Positions 47,601 through 56,836 of a DNA stretch of 64,000 nt are shown in pieces. The stretch spans positions 248,001-312,000 of the forward strand of contig NZ_FQUM01000001.1 of NCBI RefSeq assembly GCF_900129025.1. The letters are read 5' to 3'. Made by a program: the position numbers and the translations under genes. A model generated the notes under the pieces. That model saw only the letters and a list, made by a program, of their open reading frames with translations. It was not told where the DNA came from and ran no database searches. Numbering within the stretch: position 1 is the first letter of the stretch; every line of letters begins with the position of its first letter. The stretch comes from Mariniphaga anaerophila. Its GTDB lineage: Bacteria > Bacteroidota > Bacteroidia > Bacteroidales > Prolixibacteraceae.

Positions 47601-48512
47601 TTACATTTGTAATCTACCGACTAATTCGCTCACTGACTGAATGTTGTGTCTTTGCAAATAGTCATCAACACCTTCAATAATACGCAAAGGGATATGTGGA
47701 TTTTTAAAAAGTGCAGTGCCTACCTGAACAGCCGAAGCTCCTGCCAGCATAAATTCAATGGCATCAGCGGCATTCATAATCCCGCCAATTCCGATTACCG
47801 GAATTTTAACAGCTTTAGAAACCTGCCAGACCATCCTTAGGGCAATCGGTTTAATAGCGGGCCCGGATAACCCGCCGGTAACTGTAGAAAGCAAAGGTTT
47901 CCGCGTTTCCGAATCGATGGCCATCCCCAAAAATGTGTTAACCAGAGAAACACCGTCGGCTCCTTGTCCTTCAACTGCCCTGGCAATCTCTGATACATCT
48001 GTAACATTAGGTGAAAGCTTTACAATCAGCGTTTTATCGTATGCTTTTCGTACCTCACGCGTAACAGCTTCTGCCCCCGGACAGGTAACACCAAAAGCCA
48101 TTCCGCCCTCTTTAACATTCGGACACGAAATATTTAATTCAATAGCATGAATATTATCCAGTTCGTTTACTTTTTCAGTAACTTCAACGTACTCTTCAAT
48201 GGTAGAGCCATTTACATTTACAATTAAAGAAGTTCCGTAATCTTTTATCCTCGGGTAAATATTTTCTATAAAATAGTCGATACCCTTGTTTTGTAACCCC
48301 ACAGCATTTAGCATTCCCGAAGGCGTTTCAGCCATTCTCGGGTAGAGATTCCCGTCCCGGTTACGCGGAGTAGTTCCTTTTAAAAATATGCCGCCTAATT
48401 GCGAAACATCATAAAAATCGTTAATTTCCTCAGCAAAACCACACGTACCTGAAGCCAGCATTACCGGATTCTTTAATTGAAGCTGATGTATTTTTGTTCT
48501 TAAATCTGCCAT
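47601..48512 (-). CDS. pyrD: Dihydroorotate dehydrogenase B, catalytic subunit
   Basis: 303 residues from the ATG at 48512 ([12 protein letters not shown]), chosen because the longer frame would begin 58 bases inside pyrK. FMN barrel motifs [30 protein letters not shown], the catalytic Cys in [12 protein letters not shown], and [15 protein letters not shown]. It oxidises dihydroorotate to orotate and passes electrons through PyrK to NAD, the class 1B route. It overlaps the end of pyrK by 13 bases. Confidence 0.95.
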   Translation of the reverse strand: MADLRTKIHQLQLKNPVMLASGTCGFAEEINDFYDVSQLGGIFLKGTTPRNRDGNLYPRMAETPSGMLNAVGLQNKGIDYFIENIYPRIKDYGTSLIVNVNGSTIEEYVEVTEKVNELDNIHAIELNISCPNVKEGGMAFGVTCPGAEAVTREVRKAYDKTLIVKLSPNVTDVSEIARAVEGQGADGVSLVNTFLGMAIDSETRKPLLSTVTGGLSGPAIKPIALRMVWQVSKAVKIPVIGIGGIMNAADAIEFMLAGASAVQVGTALFKNPHIPLRIIEGVDDYLQRHNIQSVSELVGRLQM

Positions 48513-49282
48513 TTCAAATCGTTTATATTGAAGACGGGGCCTTCGGTGCATACACATGAATTCCCTTTTACGGTAGGCTCAATGCAACACAAGCATACTC
48601 CAAAACCGCATGCCATCAGGTTTTCTAAAGAGACTTCACAAAAAACCCCGGCTTTTTTTGCTTTCCCTGCAACCGCTTTCATCATGCCTTCCGGTCCGCA
48701 GGCATACACTTTATCATAATTTTTCAACTCGTTCCTTAATAAAGGATGATCGGTAACAAATCCTTTTGTTCCAAGAGAACCATCTTCGGTGGTCAAGTGT
48801 ATTTTTCCGTATTTATTATACGCGCTGATTTCAACATGATCTGCTGCGCTGCGTGCGCCAACAATAATGTCTACATTATCGGCCGGAAGCCCGGATTCCT
48901 TTGCAAGGAAAAGCATTGGAGCCAACCCGCTTCCCCCTCCAACAGCAAGAATTCTATCATTCTTATCGGGATAGGAAAAATGTCTTCCCAAAGGAAAAAC
49001 AATGCTCAGCTTTTCTCCGGGTACTATTTCGGTTAACTTTTTGGAACCCCGCCCCAAAACTTTAACAATAATAGATAGCGTGTTTCTATTATAGTCAACT
49101 TCAAAAATAGAAAAAGGCCTCCGAAGGAAAATTTCGGTAGAATTTTTTATGTCGATATTTACAAATTGTCCTGGCTTTACAACTGGTAATGAACCGGGCG
49201 CTTTCAATTTTATCAAAAAATTGGTTGCATTTAACCGGATATTATCCGTCACTTCAAAGTCGGAAACTGATTTTTTTCCCAT
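48500..49282 (-). CDS. pyrK: Dihydroorotate dehydrogenase B, electron-transfer subunit
   Basis: 260 residues from the ATG at 49282 ([11 protein letters not shown]). Longer in-frame starts lie upstream of a -7 element at 49301-49308 and are less likely. FAD domain with [12 protein letters not shown] (RxxS type), the NAD domain with [16 protein letters not shown], and the [2Fe-2S] Cys cluster CGFGVCLCC ... NSCVC near 224-246. It hands electrons from PyrD to NAD. First gene of pyrK-pyrD. Confidence 0.94.
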   Translation of the reverse strand: MGKKSVSDFEVTDNIRLNATNFLIKLKAPGSLPVVKPGQFVNIDIKNSTEIFLRRPFSIFEVDYNRNTLSIIVKVLGRGSKKLTEIVPGEKLSIVFPLGRHFSYPDKNDRILAVGGGSGLAPMLFLAKESGLPADNVDIIVGARSAADHVEISAYNKYGKIHLTTEDGSLGTKGFVTDHPLLRNELKNYDKVYACGPEGMMKAVAGKAKKAGVFCEVSLENLMACGFGVCLCCIEPTVKGNSCVCTEGPVFNINDLKWQI

Positions 49283-49300
49283 TCTCAACTGATTTGGCGA

Positions 49301-49308
49301 CAAAGATA
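49301..49308 (-). promoter_or_regulatory. -7 promoter element of pyrK-pyrD
   Basis: TATCTTTG on the minus strand, 18 bases before the pyrK start, downstream of the terminator of the regulator gene. It supports the start at 49282. Confidence 0.4.
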
Positions 49309-49340
49309 AATATATTTCCATCAGAACAGGTGGCATATAA

Positions 49341-49373
49341 AAAGAAAAAACCGTCAGCTAAATCAACCGACGG
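49341..49373 (-). terminator. Terminator of the XRE regulator gene
   Basis: On the minus strand CCGTC and GACGG form a stem with a 13-base loop (49351-49355 with 49369-49373), then TTTTTTCTTTTT. It lies about 180 bases after the XRE stop at 49553 and just before pyrK, insulating the two units. Confidence 0.75.
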
Positions 49374-49552
49374 CCCTCTGTATTTTTGGTTCTGTTTTAT
49401 GTGAATGTTGGTTGTAAATCGGGTTTGTAAATCTGTCAATTTTTATTTAATCACCACCATCTTATCTCGTTAAACTTGTTGATACAAATGTAAAACATAT
49501 TTTTAAATGTCATTCACAAATGTACATTTATTTTTAATGCTGTACAACATAT

Positions 49553-49957
49553 TTAAAAAGAATTGTCTTTTCCCCCGGCATTGTAGGAAACAAATGTACC
49601 ATCAGAATACAGAAGCACCACTTTTTCCAGAACAGCAACATTCTTTTTTGGGGAAACTGGAGCCTCTTTTTTTTCTGTAGCAAAAGGAATTTCAGGTTCT
49701 CTTTTTACCTCTTTAACAATAGGTTTAGGCTCACTGGCTGAATCTTCCCCTATTAACATAGAACCTTCTCCGGTAAATAGCCATCTGGCATTTACGGATG
49801 GAAAAGCAAGAAGGAACTTTTCTATAAAAACAGCTCCTGGTTTATTTCTACCATTGAGAATATGAGATATATTGGAACGTTGAACTTCCAGTATTTCAGA
49901 TAATTCCCCGGGAGAAATACCTTTGTAATCTATAAATTTCTGAATACGCTCCTTCAT
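49553..49957 (-). CDS. XRE-family helix-turn-helix regulator
   Basis: 134 residues. HTH at about 5-60 (YKGISPGELSEILEVQRSNI, then SHILNGRNKPGAVFIEKFL), a short spacer with WLFTGEGSML, then about 60 residues of Lys/Pro/Glu-rich linker (PKPIVKEVKREPEIP) and a short C-terminal segment VLEKVVLLYSDGTFVSYN typical of the small Bacteroidota XRE proteins. No effector domain. It sits at the edge of an AT-rich gap; its target is unknown but its own promoter region (49979-50070) has repeated ACAAATGTA sequences. Confidence 0.82.
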   Translation of the reverse strand: MKERIQKFIDYKGISPGELSEILEVQRSNISHILNGRNKPGAVFIEKFLLAFPSVNARWLFTGEGSMLIGEDSASEPKPIVKEVKREPEIPFATEKKEAPVSPKKNVAVLEKVVLLYSDGTFVSYNAGGKDNSF

Positions 49958-49978
49958 CTTGTCGAAACATTTTATAGA

Positions 49979-49988
49979 TACAAATGTA
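49979..49988 (-). promoter_or_regulatory. -7-like element and dyad TACAAATGTA upstream of the XRE gene
   Basis: On the minus strand TACATTTG fits the -7 consensus, 24 bases before the start at 49957. The ten bases read as TACA-AA-TGTA, an inverted repeat; the same or one-off sequence occurs at 49483-49492 and 49515-49524. It may be both promoter and operator. Confidence 0.35.
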
Positions 49989-50601
49989 ATACATTCAATT
50001 AAGAATTCCTATACAACCCGTTAATTTTGTCAAAATCAAGAGGAAACATCCCTGTTCTATCCAAATGTACTAAAACAACTAATAACCAATTGATTAACTG
50101 AATTATTAATATTTATAATACATCATAGATCGTAACATATAAACAACTGGTTTTCATTGTTATATAACTAATAAGTTGACAAAACAATCTAAAACAATCA
50201 ATGATTTTAACAATTACTATAATTAACATTAATAAGTATGTATTAAAACACTGAAACAGTGAACTATATAATTCTAATTCAATTAATTCAAAACAATGAA
50301 TACTCCAACTCTCCTACTTCTATTCCTTAGTTGTAAATCTGTTCTTTATGTGAACTACAAATGTTTCGTTATCGTTATGCGTTGAATTTTTTGCGATACA
50401 ATAAAACTAACCCGGAATTCAGACGATACAAAAGTAAACGCAAATAAAATCGCGCATATTTTACTTTTGTGTAACTACTTTTCAGTATTCAACAAACACA
50501 AATGTTATTTTTCAGTTTGGTTGATTTGTAACAATCTGCACAAATAGTGAAGATGCAACATACACTTCCCTGTTTTGCATTATTACTTTGGAATGATTCT
50601 G

Positions 50602-50609
50602 TACATTTG
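50602..50609 (+). promoter_or_regulatory. -7 promoter element of the metallophosphoesterase gene
   Basis: TACATTTG, with a TTTG 24 bases upstream (longer than the ideal 19). It would give a leader of about 135 bases that contains the hairpin at 50639-50655. Confidence 0.4.
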
Positions 50610-50638
50610 CCCGAAGAAAAAGAAATATTCAATTCTCA

Positions 50639-50655
50639 CGCGCTCAAAAAGCGCG
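50639..50655 (+). other. Strong leader hairpin
   Basis: CGCGCT-CAAAA-AGCGCG, a perfect 6-bp GC-rich stem without a following T-run, unusual in this AT-rich gap. It may shape the leader of the metallophosphoesterase mRNA. Confidence 0.4.
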
Positions 50656-50750
50656 GAATTTGAAGTTAAAACACTAATAACAAATACAGTAGAAATTAAA
50701 TATAATGTTATTCTCTTCAATGAAGTAGATTATAATAAACAATTTTGCTC

Positions 50751-51947
50751 ATGCGCTCATTTCAAATTGTCTCATTAGTTATTTTTCTGACGCTTTTTCT
50801 TTTAGCTGCCATCGGTGCTCGGTTAAATATCAAAAGCATATTTGGGAAAAATAAAGTAAGGGATATATTATTTTCGTTGTTGAACATTTTAGTCCTGCTT
50901 GGACTGTTTGTTTTATACATCTTCCCTTTTCAAGCCAGGGAGGCAACCAATTATCCGCTATACTTTTCGTTTAATACATTATTGTTCCTTGTTTTTGTAT
51001 TTAACGTTCCTCTGGCAATTGCATGGCTTTTCCAATCCATTTTCAAAAAAAAGGTAAAACAACCAATTATATCTTCCGCTGGTTTAGTATTATCAGCGGC
51101 AATTACTCTCGTAATGATTTTTGGAGCTGTTGTAGGAAGCAGGCAAATAAAAGTAACGAAAATTGACCTTACGTTTCCCAATTTGCCGGATGAATTTGAT
51201 AACTATACGGTTGCTCAGCTTTCTGATCTTCATTTGGGAGGAATGCTAAAACCTGAAAAGTTACTGGCAAGAACAGCGCAAAAGCTGGAACGATTAAAAC
51301 CAGATTTGGTATTGTTTACCGGAGATATAGTAAACAACTTTGCCAAGGAAATGGCCGGCAAAGAGCCCGCATTGAAAAATACAACAAAAGGTTTTGATAG
51401 CTACGCAATTTTAGGAAACCACGATTATGGGAATTACAGCAATTGGGACAGTGCTGAAAAGAAACGGCAGAATTTTGAAGATATACTTGACATATTAAAG
51501 GATTCAGGACTACAACTGCTGAAGAACGAACATGTGGTTATAAAAAAAGGTGCCGATTCTATTTTTCTGGCTGGAGTTGAAAACTGGGGACACCCGCCTT
51601 TTCCGCAATACGCAGACCTGAATGCAGCCATTAGAGGAATTCCTTCGGACGCATTCACCATTTTAATGACGCATGATCCTGCCCACTGGAGCAGCAAAAT
51701 TGCCGGGAAAGAAGACATTGAGCTCACGCTATCCGGCCACACACATGGCATGCAGTGGGGAATAAAACTTGCCGGAATTCCTTTCAGCCTCGCTTGGCTT
51801 GCGCGTGAAAATTGGGGCGGTTTATACAAAAACGGAAGTTCTGCACTTTATGTAAATACCGGACTTGGGACCGTTGGAATGCCCTGGCGGCTCGACATGC
51901 CCGGAGAAATAACCCTCTTTACACTAAAACGAGGTAAAGTCGATTGA
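50751..51947 (+). CDS. Membrane-anchored metallophosphoesterase (YkuE-like)
   Basis: 398 residues from the ATG at 50751. Three or four N-terminal membrane helices (about 1-25, 38-58, 68-88, 100-125), then a calcineurin-like phosphoesterase domain from about 150 with the metal motifs AQLSDLHLGG, LFTGDIVNN, LGNHDYG and LSGHTHGMQWG. YkuE-type enzymes act at the membrane on phosphodiester or phospholipid-linked substrates; exact substrate unknown. Its last 24 bases overlap the end of the convergent peptidase gene. Confidence 0.9.
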   Translation: MRSFQIVSLVIFLTLFLLAAIGARLNIKSIFGKNKVRDILFSLLNILVLLGLFVLYIFPFQAREATNYPLYFSFNTLLFLVFVFNVPLAIAWLFQSIFKKKVKQPIISSAGLVLSAAITLVMIFGAVVGSRQIKVTKIDLTFPNLPDEFDNYTVAQLSDLHLGGMLKPEKLLARTAQKLERLKPDLVLFTGDIVNNFAKEMAGKEPALKNTTKGFDSYAILGNHDYGNYSNWDSAEKKRQNFEDILDILKDSGLQLLKNEHVVIKKGADSIFLAGVENWGHPPFPQYADLNAAIRGIPSDAFTILMTHDPAHWSSKIAGKEDIELTLSGHTHGMQWGIKLAGIPFSLAWLARENWGGLYKNGSSALYVNTGLGTVGMPWRLDMPGEITLFTLKRGKVD

Positions 51948-54815
51948 GAACAAAAAGTTGAAATAAACATCTTTCATTTCAGGAAGATAGGACGCTCTAA
52001 AGCCGATACTCGAAGGTGCATAAAACCGAATCAGATTAACATCTGCCGTAACTTCTGTTCCCAATGATGAAATATTGCTGGTATAAGTTCCTGCAATTTT
52101 CCCCTGCTCGTAAAGATTTCCTTTCAGCCTGCTGTAATCTGCAAACAACGATGCCTTTACCCGCTTCACATAAACAATTCCGCCAAGGTTCCAGTCGGGG
52201 TAAAACAACGGCATTTTATAATCAATTCCCCCTGTAAAAATAGAAGTGGTATTAATTCTTCCCCATCCACGGGCATATCGCACAATGTCTGAAAAGCCAA
52301 TTGCCCCGCTGTCCTCCTTCTTTTGAACTCCGCCATATAATCTAACACCGTGGTTTTTCATAAAACCGGGCAAATAAACAACAGACTGAAGAGCTTTCAT
52401 TTGTCCGGCCCGCAGTGTGCCTGCAGGCGAATGACGAAATGAGCCGTCGACTACGAACCCAAAATCAGGGTACATATCGAGGTAACTCTGTTTCAGCAAC
52501 TGATGAAAATAGAGGCGGTATCCCAACGAATGGAAACTTCCTCCCTGAAATTGCTCCGGTGCCGAGTTTCCGGCTTTATAATAGTTAAATGCGTACTGAA
52601 TTTCCGGCTGAAGTAACCGGTTAAACGGCCCCCTTTCCAAATTTAAAGGCAATCGAATATTCAGCCCCGAATTTGTCTGTCCCCAGGTGTAGCGCTGAAG
52701 TGTGGTGTCGCGGCTTACAACCGTTCCCTGGCTATTCACCTTTTGCATAATCTGCCAATATTCCGAGGCCCTTTTTCCATACGAAAAAATTACATCGATA
52801 ATCGGGAACCAGCCCTTGAACGAAAAATCGGCCACAAACTTACCGGTACCTTCCGCTAAATCCCATTTGTATCCCAGAACCGTTTCCGAAATTCCCAGTT
52901 TATCCTGCGACATCAGGCTAACTCCGGGGTAGAACTCGTATTCTTGGGTATCCACATACACCGGCGCCCAGCTATGAAAATTAAAAAGCTGTTTTCCTTT
53001 CGGATATTTTTTTGAAACGAATCCACCGGAAATTGTATCCGGAAACACCGGAACTCCGTTTTCCTGCCCGGCCAACTTTTCTGCAAGCAGATAAGCTCCT
53101 TTTTTTACATTCTGAAGCTGAACCACTTTATCGTTATCAGCCGTAGTTTTAATCAACCTGAATCCGTCAGACGTGTAATCACTTAAAACAACAGATTTGC
53201 CATCGGCCGAAATAGCAGGTGACTCTACGCCAAACCTAGAGTCGTAAACCTTTTCAATGTTTTTACCGAGCAAATTCATCCGGCACAAATCATTTTTCCC
53301 TGAATATGAACTAACAAAGTAGAGCCAGTCTCCAGCCAAACGAAGTTGCTTCACATCTCCTAAGTCTGTTTGTGTCAACCGGCGCAGTTCATTCGTTGTA
53401 AAATCTACCGATGCAATACGCTTTCCGTTTCCCGAAAGAATAATCGTTGCAACATTCTCGTTATCCAGCCATTCCGGACTAAAAAAGTAATTATTATTCG
53501 CAGACTGAAAACGATGCACCAGCTCACCGTCAGAAACCCGGTAAACCGACAAATAATAGTTGTTTGAAAAATCGGCTTCCACTACTGCTATTTTCGTTTT
53601 GTCAGGTGAAAGTGACGGACTAAATGCCTTAAATTCAGGAATAATTTTCAGTTGCTTTTTTGAGCTCGCATTGAACATTCGTATTACTGAACGCCCGCTG
53701 TGTTGCCACCGCAAGTCAGGAACCTGTTCCGACCAGACAATCCAGTCGTCTCTTCCGCTAACCGACTCTCTGAAAATTGTTCCGGGTAGCGCTATCCGTT
53801 TTTCTGTGCCGTCTGCCTTTATTTCTACAAAAGAAGCAATGCGATCAAAAGCAGTTTTATAAGAAACTAGTGTAGAATCATTTAACCAATGGTTGTACCT
53901 GTAACTGGTAAAATATTTTTCGGGTTTGGAAACTACCCTGTCGTAACCATCAGAATAATGCTGGTCTTCTTTTTGCCACTCAATGCGCAGGCTGTCGAAC
54001 ACTGACCGGTAATTTTCAGCGGTATTCAATCCCGTGTGGTTTTTTAGAACTTTTCGCACAGGGGCACCCGAAAACGGATGGCTCCCTGCCCGCGTAAATA
54101 TTTCCTCAACAATGGAACTTCCGTAACGAGCCCTCAGGTTTCCGGTCAGATAGTATCCCATGGAATAATGATCCGGAACAAACTCTCGGTACGACCCCAG
54201 GTACGCTTTATCGTATGAAAAAACACCTTTCTCGATAACCTGAGCTTTTTGCTCCATTAAAAAAGAGGGGAATCGTCCTCTTCCGTAGTTGCCCAAAGCT
54301 GTCTCGGTAACAACGGCATCGCCTTCAATAAGCCACCAGGGCAGGTACGCCCCAAAAACAAGCGCAGTTATCTGCTCGCCAAGAAGAAACTTAGTCCACG
54401 AAGGCAAGTTGCTGTTTACTTTAGTAAGCTGCACCACATGCCTGAATTCGTGCAAAGCCAGTTGTTCCAACCAGTCTTGCGGATATATATCCTGATGTGG
54501 CGTGGTATAAAACTCCGAACGCCGGGGCGCCCAGGCAACCAGTCCGTTAGACTTCACGGTTTGAGTATGCAGAATAACCGGCATTTTTTCCGGACTGTAC
54601 TTCAGCGAATAACTTCCGTACGGATACACTGTTTCGAGAGTTCCGGCAAGTTTTTGAGCCTGCTGTTCAAAATAATCAGGGTAAATCAACTGAAAATTTT
54701 GAGTGTTAATCTGCCGCCACCGGATTGAAGCAGGATCTTGCCCGGTCTGAAAATACTGGCCTAACGCATTTACTGCGACCAAAATAAAAAAGGTAAAAGC
54801 TAACGGTCTCTTCAT
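51924..54815 (-). CDS. Large exported MA-clan metallopeptidase with beta-propeller and outer-membrane C-terminus
   Basis: 963 residues. Signal peptide 1-19, then a gluzincin-type domain: HEFRH at 122-126 and a third-ligand Glu164 in WWLIEGDAV. From about 290 the sequence has TolB/WD40-like blades (SPSLSPDKTKIAVVEADFS, SPAISADGKSVVLSDY), and the last 350 residues alternate like an outer-membrane barrel (TKWNL-type strands; it ends YFNFLFSIDFTSF with a terminal Phe). This combination looks like a surface or outer-membrane-anchored peptidase. Alternatives: a non-catalytic assembly protein. The end overlaps the metallophosphoesterase end by 24 bases. Confidence 0.7.
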   Translation of the reverse strand: MKRPLAFTFFILVAVNALGQYFQTGQDPASIRWRQINTQNFQLIYPDYFEQQAQKLAGTLETVYPYGSYSLKYSPEKMPVILHTQTVKSNGLVAWAPRRSEFYTTPHQDIYPQDWLEQLALHEFRHVVQLTKVNSNLPSWTKFLLGEQITALVFGAYLPWWLIEGDAVVTETALGNYGRGRFPSFLMEQKAQVIEKGVFSYDKAYLGSYREFVPDHYSMGYYLTGNLRARYGSSIVEEIFTRAGSHPFSGAPVRKVLKNHTGLNTAENYRSVFDSLRIEWQKEDQHYSDGYDRVVSKPEKYFTSYRYNHWLNDSTLVSYKTAFDRIASFVEIKADGTEKRIALPGTIFRESVSGRDDWIVWSEQVPDLRWQHSGRSVIRMFNASSKKQLKIIPEFKAFSPSLSPDKTKIAVVEADFSNNYYLSVYRVSDGELVHRFQSANNNYFFSPEWLDNENVATIILSGNGKRIASVDFTTNELRRLTQTDLGDVKQLRLAGDWLYFVSSYSGKNDLCRMNLLGKNIEKVYDSRFGVESPAISADGKSVVLSDYTSDGFRLIKTTADNDKVVQLQNVKKGAYLLAEKLAGQENGVPVFPDTISGGFVSKKYPKGKQLFNFHSWAPVYVDTQEYEFYPGVSLMSQDKLGISETVLGYKWDLAEGTGKFVADFSFKGWFPIIDVIFSYGKRASEYWQIMQKVNSQGTVVSRDTTLQRYTWGQTNSGLNIRLPLNLERGPFNRLLQPEIQYAFNYYKAGNSAPEQFQGGSFHSLGYRLYFHQLLKQSYLDMYPDFGFVVDGSFRHSPAGTLRAGQMKALQSVVYLPGFMKNHGVRLYGGVQKKEDSGAIGFSDIVRYARGWGRINTTSIFTGGIDYKMPLFYPDWNLGGIVYVKRVKASLFADYSRLKGNLYEQGKIAGTYTSNISSLGTEVTADVNLIRFYAPSSIGFRASYLPEMKDVYFNFLFSIDFTSF

Positions 54816-54864
54816 AACTCAAAAATAAACATTCCCTCAAAGAAACAACCAGTCGAGCAAAAGA

Positions 54865-54904
54865 AAAAGGCCGTTCTGATTTTCATTCAAAACGACCTTT
54901 TTTC
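54865..54904 (-). terminator. Terminator of the DUF975-like gene
   Basis: AAAAGGcCGTT / AACGaCCTTTT stem with one mismatch and a 13-base loop; on the minus strand the tail is TTTTTCTTTTG. It lies about 20 bases after the stop at 54923. Confidence 0.65.
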
Positions 54905-54922
54905 AGTAAGATATTTTTGACG

Positions 54923-55654
54923 CTAAACTTCGTTAACTCCCAAAATCGGAATCGGATTTTCATCGTCATTTTTATTTAAAACTGATTGATACAACGTAGC
55001 AAAAGAAGCATGTACCCACATAATTGAAATAATTATTCCCACAAAGAAAGCAATCAGCCCGCCAATATACAGGAAGAAAGAAACAACGGCCATTCCAAAA
55101 ATTTTCCATCCGTGGCCACGTGTCATCGCCCAGCTTTTTTCCACTGCCTGCATGGGTTCTAAATCTTTGTCCATTACCAGGTACGGAACAAAAGTCAGGC
55201 GGCACCAAATAATTATTCCGGGAACAATAAGCATTACAAAACCAATTATTACCAGTGCAACCACAATGAGGTTGGCCAGAACAATTTTCAGGTATTTGGT
55301 TTTGAACCCGTCAAACAGGAACCTCAGTTCTGCTTCTTCGTTGCGCATCGCTTTTAAAAACAGGTATTTTTCTCCATACTTAATAATCGGGAGAAATAAA
55401 AATCCGTACGCCATACTAAAAATTGCAAGTGGAAAAAACCAGACCAAATTAAACCAATCTCCGCTATCGGCTTTCCAGTTTGCTCCCACCGGACCATTTA
55501 ATAAACCAACAATAATTACAGCCAACAACAACGGCAAAAACGCATTTTTTGTCATTGTTCGCCAGGCGTAACCAAAACTTCCTCCAATTGAGGGAATCAG
55601 GTTGTAATGTTTTTCGCTTTCCATTTTTTTTGAGTTTTTAATTTCTGTTTTCAT
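54923..55654 (-). CDS. Polytopic membrane protein (DUF975-like)
   Basis: 243 residues (or 233 from a second ATG, MESEKHYNLIPS). Five to six membrane helices (FLPLLLAVIIVGLLNGPV, LVWFFPLAIFSMAYGFLFLP, IVLANLIVVALVIIGFVMLI, the last YIGGLIAFFVGIIISIMW) with a loop EPMQAVEKSWAMTRGHGWKIF. This pattern occurs in the glycerophosphodiester-phosphodiesterase membrane domain/DUF975 group; no enzymatic domain is present. Function unknown. Divergent from a membrane LuxR-type regulator across a shared dyad region. Confidence 0.7.
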   Translation of the reverse strand: MKTEIKNSKKMESEKHYNLIPSIGGSFGYAWRTMTKNAFLPLLLAVIIVGLLNGPVGANWKADSGDWFNLVWFFPLAIFSMAYGFLFLPIIKYGEKYLFLKAMRNEEAELRFLFDGFKTKYLKIVLANLIVVALVIIGFVMLIVPGIIIWCRLTFVPYLVMDKDLEPMQAVEKSWAMTRGHGWKIFGMAVVSFFLYIGGLIAFFVGIIISIMWVHASFATLYQSVLNKNDDENPIPILGVNEV

Positions 55655-55691
55655 TAATTGTTGAATCGAAAATAGAACTTCCCAAAAATAA

Positions 55692-55736
55692 ATCCTAGCT
55701 ACCTTGGTAGGATATTAAATAATCACTACTTTGGTA
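55692..55736. promoter_or_regulatory. Dyad and repeated TACYTTGGTA between divergent genes
   Basis: ATCCTA and TAGGAT (55692-55697, 55708-55713) flank TACCTTGGTA; a second copy TACTTTGGTA sits at 55727-55736. A -7 element TATTTTTG for the leftward gene (55683-55690, minus) is immediately adjacent. The pair is placed to control both divergent promoters. Confidence 0.4.
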
Positions 55737-55870
55737 TGCCTTTGCTGCTTAGGGCAAAGCTCACCAAAACCATATAGAAAACAGACAACACGGATTGCAG
55801 TTTTTTTTAATCGGGACGCGATTAAATTTTTGATTTTGAATAAACCACTACCAAAGATTGATAGAAAAAA

Positions 55871-56824
55871 ATGCTCGTTGAAAACATCTCGTATCTGGCA
55901 ACTTTTGTTGCAACCGCAGGAATGGCAGTAATTGGTTCATTGCTTTCGTTTCAGTTATTTCGCGAAAACAAGCAACCTTTTCTGCAGCTATTGTTTTACC
56001 AGCAAATTTTTCTTTTTTCCTTTTTTATTTACGGAATATGGGGAAATATTGCACTTCGGGAGGTGGTTGCGGACGCATCACTAAGCCAGGAATTATTTGG
56101 CAAGCTGGCGCTTTTTGTTCCGCTTATTGGGTTGCCGTTTCTGTTGGTAAGCTGGTTTATGCTGGTAAAATTTGCATGGGAGCTAAATGGCTTTCGCTTT
56201 TCTAAAATCTGGACATTCAGCTACTTTTCCGGCTTTTTGTTTGCACTGGCTTTTTTTTCCTTTTTGTTTCAGAATAACTACTTACAGATACCGGTAAAAC
56301 CTGACGTTTTTATCATCAGGCTATTTCTGGTTTTGAACTTCTTTTTTCATCTGGTTTTCATATTCCCTTTTATTTTAAAAAACAGGACGAACGCAAATGA
56401 CACGCTAAAAAAAGAGATACAAAAATGCGCTTACGGTTATTTTTTTGGTGTGGTTATTTATTCGGCAGTACTGTGGTTTCTGAAAAAATTCGGGTTTATT
56501 GGCACCAACCTGTCGTTTATTCTTTTGTTTGGAATTAGCCTACTGTTACCTGCGTGCGTCAGGAAATTTGTGAAATTCCCGAACGAAAACACAGTACAAA
56601 AACTTGATTTTAGTTCCTTTTGTGCTGCTTACGAAATATCAAAACGCGAATCACAAATCGTACTTGAAATCTGTTCCGGGAAAACCAACAAGGCCATTGC
56701 CGAAAAGCTTTTCATTACCTTGCAAACAGTGAAAGACCACAACCACCGCATTTACACCAAAACCGGCGTAAAAAGCCGGATACAACTGGCTAACCTGGTA
56801 CGAGAAAAAACGGGCATCAAATAA
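55871..56824 (+). CDS. Seven-helix membrane protein with C-terminal LuxR-type HTH
   Basis: 317 residues. Seven hydrophobic segments can be counted (about 8-33, 38-62, 75-100, 113-133, 148-170, 185-203, 210-230), followed by a cytoplasmic LuxR HTH at about 252-314 (EISKRESQIVLEICSGKTN, then KAIAEKLFITLQTVKDHNHR). The membrane part is unlike a histidine kinase. It resembles the membrane-bound LuxR regulators seen in Bacteroidota, which must bind DNA while anchored. Signal unknown. The dyad region upstream (55692-55736) may be its own operator. Confidence 0.82.
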   Translation: MLVENISYLATFVATAGMAVIGSLLSFQLFRENKQPFLQLLFYQQIFLFSFFIYGIWGNIALREVVADASLSQELFGKLALFVPLIGLPFLLVSWFMLVKFAWELNGFRFSKIWTFSYFSGFLFALAFFSFLFQNNYLQIPVKPDVFIIRLFLVLNFFFHLVFIFPFILKNRTNANDTLKKEIQKCAYGYFFGVVIYSAVLWFLKKFGFIGTNLSFILLFGISLLLPACVRKFVKFPNENTVQKLDFSSFCAAYEISKRESQIVLEICSGKTNKAIAEKLFITLQTVKDHNHRIYTKTGVKSRIQLANLVREKTGIK

Positions 56825-56836
56825 ACCGGCACTCCA

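Larger units (their letters stand above)
49958..50750. other. Long AT-rich intergenic region
   Basis: 793 bases between divergent XRE and metallophosphoesterase genes. It contains the XRE promoter region (left), a -7 element TACATTTG at 50602-50609, and a strong hairpin at 50639-50655 in what would be the 142-base leader of the next gene. No protein or known RNA family was recognised; the short frames here lack domains. Confidence 0.5.

Noticed and set aside
50575-50778. A 67-codon frame starting upstream of the metallophosphoesterase
   Set aside because: It begins before the -7 element, runs through the hairpin and overlaps the real start; Lys-rich without a domain.
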